From contig OY761554.1 of the NCBI GenBank assembly GCA_963664655.2, positions 558,001 to 622,000 of the forward strand: a DNA stretch of 64,000 nt. The letters run 5' to 3'. Of the stretch, positions 42,154 through 50,440 are shown in pieces; position 1 is the stretch's first letter, and each line of letters begins with the position of its first letter. Source of the DNA: Desulfospira sp963664655 (GTDB lineage Bacteria; Desulfobacterota; Desulfobacteria; Desulfobacterales; Desulfobacteraceae). The notes beneath the pieces were generated by a model. The model searched no databases and had not been told where the DNA came from. It worked only from the letters and a program-made list of their open reading frames with translations. The position numbers were made by a program, and so were the translations under genes.

Positions 42154-44163
42154 TTATCCGGCCAGGGCCTGATCCACCACATCCTTTAGCTCGCCGGCGG
42201 TCAAAATTTGAATGTTCCGTTTAAACACCGGGTTGATGGCCTCCAGGTCCGGCCGGTTTTTCTCCGGAAAAATCACGGTTTTAATCCCGGCCATTTTGGC
42301 ACCGAGCAGCTTTTCCTTTATCCCGCCCACGGGCAGGATCCGGCCGCTTAGGGTCAACTCCCCGGTCATGGCCGTATCCCGGCGGCAGGGGATGCCCTTT
42401 AACAGAGACAGCAGGGCCATGGCAATGGTCAGGCCGGCGGACGGGCCGTCTTTGGGGATGGCCCCGGCCGGCACATGGATATGAATATCCTGTCCCTTGA
42501 AAAAATCTTCAAAAAGGCCGAACTCCGTTGTATGGCTCCGGATATAGCTTAAGGCCGCCTGGGCCGACTCTTTCATGACATCGCCCAGAGAGCCGGTGAG
42601 AATCAGCTGGTTGGTTCCGGCCATTTTCGTGGTTTCAATAAAAATAATTTCGCCGCCGGTTTCGGTCCAGGCAAGCCCGGTGGCACATCCGATCCGGTCC
42701 TTTGCCCCGACAATTTCAAAGAAATACCGGCCGGCACCCAGCAGCTCTTCAACCATCTTTTCCGTAACGGTGATCCCGGTGTCTGAGGGCTGGGCCTGTT
42801 TGATAATCTGGCGGGTGATCTTCCGGCACACGGCATATATTTTTCTTTCCAGTTCCCTTAAACCGGCTTCCCTTGTATGCTCGCGAATGATCTTTTTTAA
42901 GGCGTCTTCTTCAAAGACAACCTGAAATAAACTTAAGCCGGAATCTTCAATGGCCCTGGGAATCAGGTGCCGTTTGGCGATATTGACCTTTTCCCCTACG
43001 GTGTAGCCGGACATATGGATCACTTCAAACCGGTCCAGCAAAGGTCTTGGAATCCGGGCCACGGTGTTGGCCGTTGCAATAAACATAACCTTTGACAGGT
43101 CATAGGGGACATCCAGGTAGTGGTCCATAAACCCTGAATTCTGGTGGGGGTCCAGCACCTCAAGCAGGGCTGAGGCCGGATCTCCCTTAAAGTCCTGGCC
43201 GATTTTATCAATTTCATCAAGCATGAACACCGGATTGCCCGATTCCGCCCGCCGGATCTCCTGGATGATCCGTCCGGAAAGGGCGCCCACATAGCTTCTT
43301 CTGTGCCCCCTGATATCGGCTTCATCCTTCATGCCGGCAAGGGATATCCGGACAAACTTTCGCTTAAGGCTCCTTGCAATGGATTTGCCAAGGGAGGTTT
43401 TTCCGATTCCGGGAGGGCCGGTAAAACAAATGACCGGGCTTTTGGCGTCCACCACCCCGGTTTTTTTGTCCAGGGCCAGCTTGACGGTGGACCGGACCTC
43501 ATCCAGCTTCAGGGGTTTGGCCAGAAAATGAAAAGACCCCCTTTTGATGGCGTCCACGGCCGTCAAGACCGTTGCATAGCCGGTGATGATGATCACCTCA
43601 GTGGACGGGCTTAATTTTTTAACCCGGTCCAGCAGGGTCAGGCCGTCAATCTTATCCATTTTCAGGTCTGTGATCACCAGGTCAAAATGCTCTTTTTCAA
43701 GGATTTCCAAGGCCTGGCTGCCGCTGTCCGCACTGCTGACCTCATACCCCTCTTTTGACAGCACATGGGTCAGGTTCCGCCGGGTCATCTGCTCATCATC
43801 GACGATGAGAATATTTTTTTTGGTTGCAAGCTTCATCAGCCGGACCGCCAGATGTTCCAGTATCCTTTCCTTGATTTCTTCAAGCCCGTAGTGATCCTTA
43901 TTGAGGATATCCTCGGCCCGGGCCATATCCAGATTGTCTTCGGTAATGTCATTCCACGGCAGGGTGGTCAGGTAATCAATATAGTTGACGCCAATGGTGT
44001 ACTCGGCCGATGACGGGCTGATTTTGGACAGCTTGTCCACTTCCTTGAGAACCAGCTTTTCCACAGCCCCAGGCATTTTTTTGTCCATGACGTTCTGGCG
44101 GATTTCTTCAACCTCCGACGGTTCCGGTTCCTGGTCGGTATCTCGTCTGAAAATTCCCTTCAC
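42154..44163 (-). CDS. Lon-type protease with an inserted receiver (REC) domain
   Basis: A 669-residue protein starting at GTG 44163, with AGGAAG upstream. Residues 1-110 match the helical part just before the Lon AAA+ domain (INYIDYL-like segment, NKDHYGLEEIKERILEHLAV). The N-terminal LonN domain is absent. Residues about 117-235 are a receiver domain: acidic pair Asp122-123, phosphoacceptor Asp166 in ITDLKMD, Thr194, Lys216. Then comes the AAA+ domain with Walker A GPPGIGKTS (249-257) and Walker B FMLDEIDK. The protease domain has catalytic Ser575 in DGPSAG and Lys616. Receiver phosphorylation could gate proteolysis (inference). Confidence 0.93.
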   Translation of the reverse strand: MKGIFRRDTDQEPEPSEVEEIRQNVMDKKMPGAVEKLVLKEVDKLSKISPSSAEYTIGVNYIDYLTTLPWNDITEDNLDMARAEDILNKDHYGLEEIKERILEHLAVRLMKLATKKNILIVDDEQMTRRNLTHVLSKEGYEVSSADSGSQALEILEKEHFDLVITDLKMDKIDGLTLLDRVKKLSPSTEVIIITGYATVLTAVDAIKRGSFHFLAKPLKLDEVRSTVKLALDKKTGVVDAKSPVICFTGPPGIGKTSLGKSIARSLKRKFVRISLAGMKDEADIRGHRRSYVGALSGRIIQEIRRAESGNPVFMLDEIDKIGQDFKGDPASALLEVLDPHQNSGFMDHYLDVPYDLSKVMFIATANTVARIPRPLLDRFEVIHMSGYTVGEKVNIAKRHLIPRAIEDSGLSLFQVVFEEDALKKIIREHTREAGLRELERKIYAVCRKITRQIIKQAQPSDTGITVTEKMVEELLGAGRYFFEIVGAKDRIGCATGLAWTETGGEIIFIETTKMAGTNQLILTGSLGDVMKESAQAALSYIRSHTTEFGLFEDFFKGQDIHIHVPAGAIPKDGPSAGLTIAMALLSLLKGIPCRRDTAMTGELTLSGRILPVGGIKEKLLGAKMAGIKTVIFPEKNRPDLEAINPVFKRNIQILTAGELKDVVDQALAG

Positions 44164-44177
44164 TTGGCATCTTCCTT

Positions 44178-44229
44178 TGGATTTTAGCGGTTAGCGGTTA
44201 GCTTTCAGCCATTAGCGGTTAACGGTTAG
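44178..44229. repeat. TTAGCGG heptamer repeat region
   Basis: Degenerate tandem TTAGCGG units upstream of the Lon-like gene. Related GCTAACGGCTAA sequences occur at 45207-45237 and near 50405-50425. Confidence 0.7.
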
Positions 44230-44633
44230 CGGCACCCATTATGTTGCCGTTTCCGGCTTGAATCAGGGGGTTGCAATTAGTGTGCCTGATTTTTTTGGCA
44301 AATTGACTAAAAAACAAACCGGCATCCCCTAAAATTTCCCCTTGATGACCCCGGATAAAAGAAAGCAACCCAACCAGGTGTTGCATTCTGCAACCAGGCA
44401 TTGATAAGTGCAATAATGGTGTACCTGCCTAAATTTTAAGGGAAACGCGGGGTTCTGCAACACCTGTTTCATTCTGCAACGAAGCAAATCTGCCGGCTTT
44501 TGTCCGGGATTCGCCAAAACAACAAAAAAGTATCTGAATTTAGCAGGTTACCCCAGAACAAAGCAAATGGTATACATCTTGCTCAGAGGTTGGGGAGAAA
44601 ATAAAATCAACCTGAACCTTAAGGAGACTGATC
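44230..44633. promoter_or_regulatory. sigma-54 control region of the Usp/DASS operon
   Basis: About 400 bases without a gene. It contains the dyad GTTGCATTCTGCAAC (44380-44394, perfect 6-3-6 palindrome), a near copy GTTTCATTCTGCAAC (44466-44480) 86 bases further on, and a sigma-54 promoter at 44568-44583. The layout is typical of enhancer sites for an NtrC-type activator; one is encoded at 49021-50373. Confidence 0.7.
44568..44583 (+). promoter_or_regulatory. sigma-54 (-24/-12) promoter
   Basis: TGGTATACATCTTGCT: GG at 44569-44570 and GC at 44581-44582 with the exact sigma-54 spacing and a consensus TTGCT -12 element. It lies 50 bases upstream of the Usp-like gene. Confidence 0.78.
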
Positions 44634-45185
44634 ATGGCGTTTTTTACCACCCTAAAAGACAAAGTACTCGGCTTGAACAAAAAAATGGACGACTGCCAGG
44701 AAGCCATCACCTTTTCCATGGCCGGTGTGGACCAGGATACGGGCCGCACGCTTTCCTGCAAAGAGGACCAGGGAAGGAACCTGGTGGTGGCCACCCAGAA
44801 CAGCCGGTTTACGGAGGATATGATCACCTATGCCTTAGAGATGGCCCAGCGCATGGACTACAATATTATTGCCGTGAATGCGGCCAACCTGACCCATGAG
44901 GTCACAGAATTTTTTTCCAGCACCCAGGACAACCTGTACAAAGAATTTACCCGGACCGCCAATGAAAAAATCCTGGATTTTAAGGAAAAGGCTGAGGCCC
45001 TGGGGATTAAATTTGCCCATTCCACCCATTTTTCGGACACGGATCATGCCATTGACGAGATCACCAAACAATGCGGCCGGGTGGAATTCATCATTACGGA
45101 AAACCGGGAAAAAGCCCCCCTGCGCAATGAAGTTGAAAATACCCAGCGCATTGCCCAGCGCCTGTGCGTCTACTCGGTGAACTAA
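44634..45185 (+). CDS. universal-stress-protein-like protein (2)
   Basis: A 183-residue protein with AAGGAGA upstream of the ATG. A helical N-terminal extension (1-45) is followed by a Usp-type core: RNLVVATQNSRFTEDMITYA, ALEMAQRMDYNIIAVNA and the final RLCVYSVN. The ATP-loop consensus is not visible. It is the first gene after a sigma-54 promoter and precedes a 28-residue membrane peptide and a DASS permease, so it may regulate the permease, as Usp proteins do for some anion transporters (inference). It has a counterpart at 35711. Confidence 0.75.
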   Translation: MAFFTTLKDKVLGLNKKMDDCQEAITFSMAGVDQDTGRTLSCKEDQGRNLVVATQNSRFTEDMITYALEMAQRMDYNIIAVNAANLTHEVTEFFSSTQDNLYKEFTRTANEKILDFKEKAEALGIKFAHSTHFSDTDHAIDEITKQCGRVEFIITENREKAPLRNEVENTQRIAQRLCVYSVN

Positions 45186-45259
45186 ACGCCAATGGCTGAC
45201 ATCCACCAGCTAACGGCTAACAGCCAATCGCTAAAAGCTAATTTAAAAGGAAATTTACC

Positions 45260-45346
45260 ATGAGCGCTCATTTTTATTTCAGCCTTGCCATGATTCTGAT
45301 CATGGCCGTTCTGTGCTTTATCTACAGGAATGAAGACGAAAACTAA
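45260..45346 (+). CDS. 28-residue single-span membrane peptide
   Basis: ATG at 45260, stop TAA at 45344-45346. AAAAGGAAA lies upstream. The product has a hydrophobic helix (FYFSLAMILIMAVLCFIY) and a charged tail (RNEDEN), consistent with a single-pass membrane peptide, tail in the cytoplasm. It lies between the Usp-like and DASS genes with short gaps (74 and 24 bases). It may be a small subunit of the permease, like KdpF-type peptides, but this is inference. Confidence 0.6.
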   Translation: MSAHFYFSLAMILIMAVLCFIYRNEDEN

Positions 45347-45370
45347 ATTCCCAACGGAGACCCCTAACCA

Positions 45371-47185
45371 ATGACACCTGAAATGATTATAACCATGCTG
45401 GTCCTCGTTTTTGTTATCTGCCTGTTTATTTTTGAATGGGTCCGGGTAGACGTGGTCGGCATTATGATGATGGTCCTGCTCCCCCTGATCGGAGTTATCA
45501 GCCCTAAAGAGGCCTTTGTGGGCTTAAGCAGTAACGCGGTATGCTCCATTATTGCCGTTATTATTATCGGTGCCGGCTTAGACAAGACCGGTGTAATGAA
45601 CAAAGTGGCCAAGCCCATCCTGGCCCTGGCCGGAAAAAGCGAAAAGAAAATCATGGTGCTGGTGGCCGGCACGGTGGGGCTGATTTCCAGTATGATGCAG
45701 AACATTGGCGCGGCCGCCCTGTTTTTACCGGCCACCCAGCGGATATCCAAGCGGATCGGCATCCCCACCTCCCGGATTCTGATGCCCATGGGATTCTGCG
45801 CCATTATCGGCGGGACCCTGACCCTGGTTGGGGCAAGCCCCACCATTCTGCTCAATGACCTCATGGTCCTGGGCGGCGAAAAACTGGAGCCCTTTGGGTT
45901 GTTTACCCAGACCCCCATCGGGATCTGCCTGATTCTGACCGCCTTGATTTATTTTGTGGTTTTCGGCCGGTTTGTCCTTCCCTCAAGCTCCGGGGACCAG
46001 GGCAAAGGCGCCACGGAAATCCTGATTAAAGAGTACCAGGGTGTCAACAGCATTGTGGAAATGCATATCCCCAAAGAAAACAGCACCACCGGCATTCTTG
46101 ACAATCTGAACATCCGGCCCCGGTTCCTGGTCACGGTTATCGCCATCAGCTCCCCCACCGAGCGGACCACCTCTCATGTGCCCCACAGCTATGAAAAAAT
46201 CCGCCCCGGGGACGACATTGCCGTAGTGGGCAGAAAAGAACACATCGAACAGCTGGCAAAGGATTACGGCTGGCAGGTCAAAGACAGCCTTGAGACCTTT
46301 GCCGAAAGCCTGGCCAACACCAATGCGGGAATGGCGGAAACCGTTGTCTCCCCCCGCTCGGAACTGATCGGAAAAACCCTGAACGAAGTGGATTTCAAAG
46401 AGCTGTTCGGGTTAAATCCCCTGGTGTTGTTTAAAAACAACCGAAAATACTACAGCGGCCTGACCAATATCCGGCTGGACATGGGGGATACCCTGTTGCT
46501 CCAGGGGCCCTGGGAAAAATTTCATATTTTAAAGAACCGGCCCCAGCCAAGGGCACTGATTTTTGCCTCCCCCCTGGAAGGCGAAATTCTAAGGCCCAAA
46601 AAAGCGGCCCTGGCCCTGGTCTGGCTGGCCATTGCCCTGCTTCAGATTATTGCGTTCAAGGTGCAGTTGTCTGTGGCCCTGATGTCCGGGGCCCTTGGCA
46701 TGATCATCACCGGGGTTCTCACCATTGACGAAGCCTACCAGTCCGTTGACTGGATGACGGTGTTTCTGTTGGCCGGGCTGATTCCGCTGGGCATTGCCTT
46801 TGAAAAAACCGGAACCGCCGCCTTTATTGCCAAAACTGTTCTGGGCTTGATCGGCACGCCCTCGCCCATTATGCTCCTGGCCGTGATCGGCATCATGACA
46901 TCCTTTTTTACCCTTGTCATTTCCAATGTCGGGGCCACTGTCCTGCTGGTGCCGCTGTGCATGAACATGGCGGTCATGGCCGGGGGAGACCCGAGAATGG
47001 CGGCCCTTGTGGTGGGGCTGTCCGCATCCAACACCTTTGTGCTGCCCACCCATCAGGTCAATGCCCTGATCATGCGGCCCGGCGGATACCGGACCGTGGA
47101 TTATGCCAGGGCCGGGGCCGTCATGACGATCCTGTTTCTGCTGGTGGAATTGACGGTAATATACTTCTTCTACGGAATCGGGTAA
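45371..47185 (+). CDS. DASS/SLC13-family permease with TrkA_C domains
   Basis: A 604-residue membrane protein. The N-terminal half has Na-sulfate/dicarboxylate symporter motifs (GLDKTGVMNKVAKPILALA; SSMMQNIGAAALFLPA). A soluble central insert (about 215-390) has two TrkA_C-like units with RPGDDIAVVGRKEHIEQLA and DMGDTLLLQGPWEKFH. The C-terminal half has ISNVGATVLLVPL and ASNTFVLPTHQVNALI. It may carry sulfate or dicarboxylates; the SulP gene downstream and sulfate-reducer context favour an inorganic anion (inference). It lies in the sigma-54 operon after the small peptide. Confidence 0.88.
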   Translation: MTPEMIITMLVLVFVICLFIFEWVRVDVVGIMMMVLLPLIGVISPKEAFVGLSSNAVCSIIAVIIIGAGLDKTGVMNKVAKPILALAGKSEKKIMVLVAGTVGLISSMMQNIGAAALFLPATQRISKRIGIPTSRILMPMGFCAIIGGTLTLVGASPTILLNDLMVLGGEKLEPFGLFTQTPIGICLILTALIYFVVFGRFVLPSSSGDQGKGATEILIKEYQGVNSIVEMHIPKENSTTGILDNLNIRPRFLVTVIAISSPTERTTSHVPHSYEKIRPGDDIAVVGRKEHIEQLAKDYGWQVKDSLETFAESLANTNAGMAETVVSPRSELIGKTLNEVDFKELFGLNPLVLFKNNRKYYSGLTNIRLDMGDTLLLQGPWEKFHILKNRPQPRALIFASPLEGEILRPKKAALALVWLAIALLQIIAFKVQLSVALMSGALGMIITGVLTIDEAYQSVDWMTVFLLAGLIPLGIAFEKTGTAAFIAKTVLGLIGTPSPIMLLAVIGIMTSFFTLVISNVGATVLLVPLCMNMAVMAGGDPRMAALVVGLSASNTFVLPTHQVNALIMRPGGYRTVDYARAGAVMTILFLLVELTVIYFFYGIG

Positions 47186-47189
47186 GGCT

Positions 47190-47334
47190 GTGTCTGAACG
47201 AAAAGTCACCCATCTGCCGCGTTGCAGGGGAATTTGCAATCCTCACAACCCCAAAGGTTGCTCCGGTTGCAAATTTCCCTGGTTTCTGACCTTTAGGTTA
47301 CGCCTTGCATCTGGGTAACTTGTCGTCCAAACAC
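47190..47334. repeat. 145-bp imperfect palindromic repeat, copy 2
   Basis: GTGTCTGAACGAAAAGT at the left is complementary to ACTTGTCGTCCAAACAC at the right with three mismatches. The interior shares CACCCATCTGCNGCGTTGC and CGCCTTGCAT-type blocks with the element at 22861-22985. It lies 5 bases after the DASS stop codon. Confidence 0.75.
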
Positions 47335-47482
47335 TGCTTTTGGCCAGGCCCCAGGCAGATGGCCCGGAAGCTGAAGGTTGTTCTGACACATCAACCTCGC
47401 AACCGTCAGCCTTCAGTCTTCAGCCTAATCCCCTGATTCCCTAACCTTGCATCCTGCAGGTAAAGGCTGTAAAGTATTTTCA

Positions 47483-48928
47483 ATGAAACTCAAACTCAGA
47501 CAAAAAATATTTCTTCATTTTTTGATCTTTATGGCGGTGAACGGCGCCATATGGCTTTTCAACTATTACAGCAATTCCCAGATCAACCAGAAACTGATCA
47601 TCATTGAAAAAAAGAAAGACCTGTTAGACACCATCCTTGAAGCCCGGCGGTACGAAAAAAACTTTTTTTTAAGAAAAGACATCAAGGACCTGGCACAGGC
47701 CCTGGTGTATATTGATAAAACCGCTCAAAAGCAAAAGGCCATTGAAAGTAATTTTGCCGAACTGCTCCTGGACCTGTCCTCTTTGACCCAGCGGACCCGG
47801 CTCATTGAAGAATACCGGAAAAACACCCAGATGCTATACGATCTGTGCAGCGTGGATGCCGGCAGTTTTTCAGGAGAGGAAAAAATCGGCGAAATCCGGG
47901 AGGTGGTCACCCGGATCGGCCGCCAGCTGACCACGGATATCGAGCAGGTGGAAAAAAAGGAAAAAGAGCAGGTCTACTATCTGCTCAATATTTCCCGCAA
48001 ATACCTGGTGATCTCCCTTGTCTCCCTAGTTCTGCTCACCCTTCTCACCGTATTTTTCCTGGTCAGAAACGTGAACCGGCCCCTTAAAAGCATTGAAGAG
48101 GGGATTCGGCGCATTGCCGACGGGGAATTTGACCAGATCCCCAAACTAATGACAGGAGACGAGTTCGAATCCCTTTCCGACAGCCTCAACCACATGATCC
48201 AGGAGCTGGACAAACGAAGAGACCAGCTGGTCCAGGCGGAAAAAATGTCATCCCTCGGCACCCTGACCTCGGGGGTGGCCCATGAACTGAACAACCCGTT
48301 AAACAATATTTCCACCTCTATCCAGATTATCAAAGAAGAAATCTATGACCCGGATACTGAATTTAAAATCAACCTGCTCACGGATGTAGAAGACCAGGTG
48401 GACCGGGCAAGGGATATCATCCGGGCCCTGCTTGAATTTTCCAGGCAAAGTGAATTCTCAACGGAACCGGTGATATTCAGGAACCTGGTGGGCAGCACCA
48501 TGCACCTGATCTCAAGTGAAATCCCGCCGGATATCGACATGGTGATTGATGTGCCAAAGGACCTGGAAGGGGACATGGATCCCCGGCGGATCCAGCAGGT
48601 CCTTTTAAACCTGATCATCAACGCTGTCTATGCCATGGAACATGGCGGGACCCTGACCATTTCCGCCCAAAAAGATGAGACCGGCGCCTTTGTCTTTTCA
48701 GTGGCAGACACGGGTCAGGGAATCCCCAAAGACCACCTGGCCAAAATATTTGATCCGTTTTTCACCACCCGGGATGTGGGAAAGGGCTCCGGCTTAGGAC
48801 TTTCCATTATTCATGGCATTATTGAACAGCATGGCGGCATCATCGACGTTGACAGCAACGAGGGGAAGGGAACCGTATTTACCATTCACCTGCCCCCTGA
48901 AGGTTACAGGGAGCAGCCCGATGGTTAA
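47483..48928 (+). CDS. membrane sensor histidine kinase
   Basis: A 481-residue kinase. The ATG at 47483 is preferred to a TTG at 47447. Membrane helix 1 (about 9-27) is followed by a helical periplasmic sensor (about 30-180, with RRYEKNFFLRKDIKDLAQAL), then membrane helix 2 (about 183-203), HAMP, and a coiled segment ending in AEKMSSLGTLTSGVAHELNN, the H-box of NtrB-like kinases. HATPase motifs: NLIINAVYAM, DTGQGIPKDHLAKIFDPFFT and GSGLGLSI. It is the cognate kinase of the following NtrC-type regulator. Confidence 0.93.
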   Translation: MKLKLRQKIFLHFLIFMAVNGAIWLFNYYSNSQINQKLIIIEKKKDLLDTILEARRYEKNFFLRKDIKDLAQALVYIDKTAQKQKAIESNFAELLLDLSSLTQRTRLIEEYRKNTQMLYDLCSVDAGSFSGEEKIGEIREVVTRIGRQLTTDIEQVEKKEKEQVYYLLNISRKYLVISLVSLVLLTLLTVFFLVRNVNRPLKSIEEGIRRIADGEFDQIPKLMTGDEFESLSDSLNHMIQELDKRRDQLVQAEKMSSLGTLTSGVAHELNNPLNNISTSIQIIKEEIYDPDTEFKINLLTDVEDQVDRARDIIRALLEFSRQSEFSTEPVIFRNLVGSTMHLISSEIPPDIDMVIDVPKDLEGDMDPRRIQQVLLNLIINAVYAMEHGGTLTISAQKDETGAFVFSVADTGQGIPKDHLAKIFDPFFTTRDVGKGSGLGLSIIHGIIEQHGGIIDVDSNEGKGTVFTIHLPPEGYREQPDG

Positions 48929-48984
48929 CTTTCTTTTTCCCAATAAATTATTAACCATAGCGAAGCCTGAGGGCCTGTTTATTT

Positions 48985-49014
48985 TCATCCTTCATCCTTC
49001 AGCCTTCATCCTTA
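48985..49014. repeat. TTCATCC heptamer repeat replacing the regulator leader
   Basis: Tandem TTCATCC/TTCAGCC units occupy the bases just upstream of the response-regulator ATG (49021). No Shine-Dalgarno is visible there. Confidence 0.75.
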
Positions 49015-49020
49015 ATTAAC

Positions 49021-50373
49021 ATGGCATACCACATTCTGATCATAGAAGATGAAAAAATAGCGCGGACCAATCTTGAGCATATCTTTGTCAAAGAAGGATA
49101 CCGGGTCACGGCCACGGAAAGTGGCGTCAAGGGACTGAACCTGATCAAATCCAAAAGCTTTGACCTGATCATCACGGATTTTAAAATGAAGCAGATGGAC
49201 GGCATGCAGATTTTAGAGCAGAGCCGCCAGCTTCAGCCATACACCGAAGTCATCATGATCACGGGGTACGCCACGGTAGACAATGCCGTAAAGGCCATGA
49301 AAGAAGGGGCCTACCATTACATTGCCAAACCCTATAAAATTGACGAGGTCCGGCAGACCGCAAAGGAAGCCCTGCTCAAACGCTCTTTACAGCTTGAAAA
49401 CATTGAACTGAAAAACGCCATGAGAAAGGAAGACCTGTTTCCCCGCATCATCGGAAACAGCCCGGCCATGGAAGCGGTCAAAAAGACCATCCGGCAGGTG
49501 GCCTTAACCGATATCAGTGTCCTGATCCTCGGGGAAAGCGGCACCGGAAAGGAACTGGTGGCCAAGGCCATTCACAACTTAAGCCACCGGCATAAAAATG
49601 AAATGGTGGCTTTTAATTGCGGGTCATTTTCCGAAGACCTCATGGCCAATGAGCTGTTCGGCCATGAAAAAGAAGCCTTCACCGGAGCGGCCAGGGCCAA
49701 AAAAGGGCTGTTTGAGACCGCAGACAAGGGAACGGTATTTTTTGATGAAATCGGAGATATGCCCCTTTCCATGCAGGTCAAAATACTGCGGGTAATCCAG
49801 GAAAAAGAGCTCATGCGGGTGGGCGGCACCCATAACATCCCCATTGACCTTCGCTTTATGGCCGCCACCCACCGGGATTTAAAACATGAAGTGGACAAGG
49901 GCCGTTTCCGCCAGGACCTGTACTTCAGGCTGAATGTGGTGACGATCCAGCTGCCCCCCCTGACAGAGCGCCATGGGGACATCCCTTTGCTGGCCTACCA
50001 TTTTCTGGGCAAAAAAAACCGGGAAATGGGCAAGGACATTAAGCAGATCGACAAAACCGCCATGGATTTTCTGGTCCGGTACGGCTGGCCCGGCAATGTC
50101 CGGGAGCTTGAAAATATTATCGAACGGGCCGTGGCCATGGAAAACGCCGACACTATTTTTCCTGAAGCCCTGCCCGACCATATCACCCAGCTGGCCGTTG
50201 AAACCTACCGGGAAGCCCCGGACGGCAACATTCCCACCATGAAAGAGCAGGAAAAGAAATACATTTTATGGGTATTGGAAAAAACCAACTGGAATAAAAC
50301 AAAGGCCGCCGAAATCATGGCCATTGACCGGGTCTCCCTGTGGCGTAAAATTAAGGCATATAAGCTGGAATAA
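49021..50373 (+). CDS. NtrC-family sigma-54 response regulator
   Basis: A 450-residue activator. The receiver domain has phosphoacceptor Asp53 (ITDFKMK), Thr81 and Lys103. The AAA+ sigma-54 activation domain has Walker A GESGTGKE (171-178), loop EKEAFTGA with the first residue of the usual GAFTGA changed to Glu (Glu218), and Walker B VFFDEIGD. The C-terminal Fis-type HTH reads KTKAAEIMAIDRVSLWRKIK. It follows the kinase and likely acts at the 44.4 kb and 35.2 kb dyads. No Shine-Dalgarno is seen; heptamer repeats precede the ATG. Confidence 0.93.
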   Translation: MAYHILIIEDEKIARTNLEHIFVKEGYRVTATESGVKGLNLIKSKSFDLIITDFKMKQMDGMQILEQSRQLQPYTEVIMITGYATVDNAVKAMKEGAYHYIAKPYKIDEVRQTAKEALLKRSLQLENIELKNAMRKEDLFPRIIGNSPAMEAVKKTIRQVALTDISVLILGESGTGKELVAKAIHNLSHRHKNEMVAFNCGSFSEDLMANELFGHEKEAFTGAARAKKGLFETADKGTVFFDEIGDMPLSMQVKILRVIQEKELMRVGGTHNIPIDLRFMAATHRDLKHEVDKGRFRQDLYFRLNVVTIQLPPLTERHGDIPLLAYHFLGKKNREMGKDIKQIDKTAMDFLVRYGWPGNVRELENIIERAVAMENADTIFPEALPDHITQLAVETYREAPDGNIPTMKEQEKKYILWVLEKTNWNKTKAAEIMAIDRVSLWRKIKAYKLE

Positions 50374-50377
50374 CCGG

Positions 50378-50430
50378 AGAAAGGAGACCGGAAACCGGAA
50401 GTGAACGGCTAATTGCTAAAGGCTAAAAAT
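50378..50430. repeat. mixed heptamer repeat between regulator and SulP genes
   Basis: Contains GAGACCGGAAACCGGAAG, the reverse complement of the TCCGGTC array at 21445-21513, followed by AACGGCTAATTGCTAAAGGC, related to the TTAGCGG family. Confidence 0.65.
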
Positions 50431-50440
50431 TAATAAAACC

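Noticed and set aside
46589..47239. 216-codon minus-strand frame opposite the DASS permease
   Set aside because: His/Gly/Gln-rich low-complexity translation typical of antisense to hydrophobic helices; no family features.
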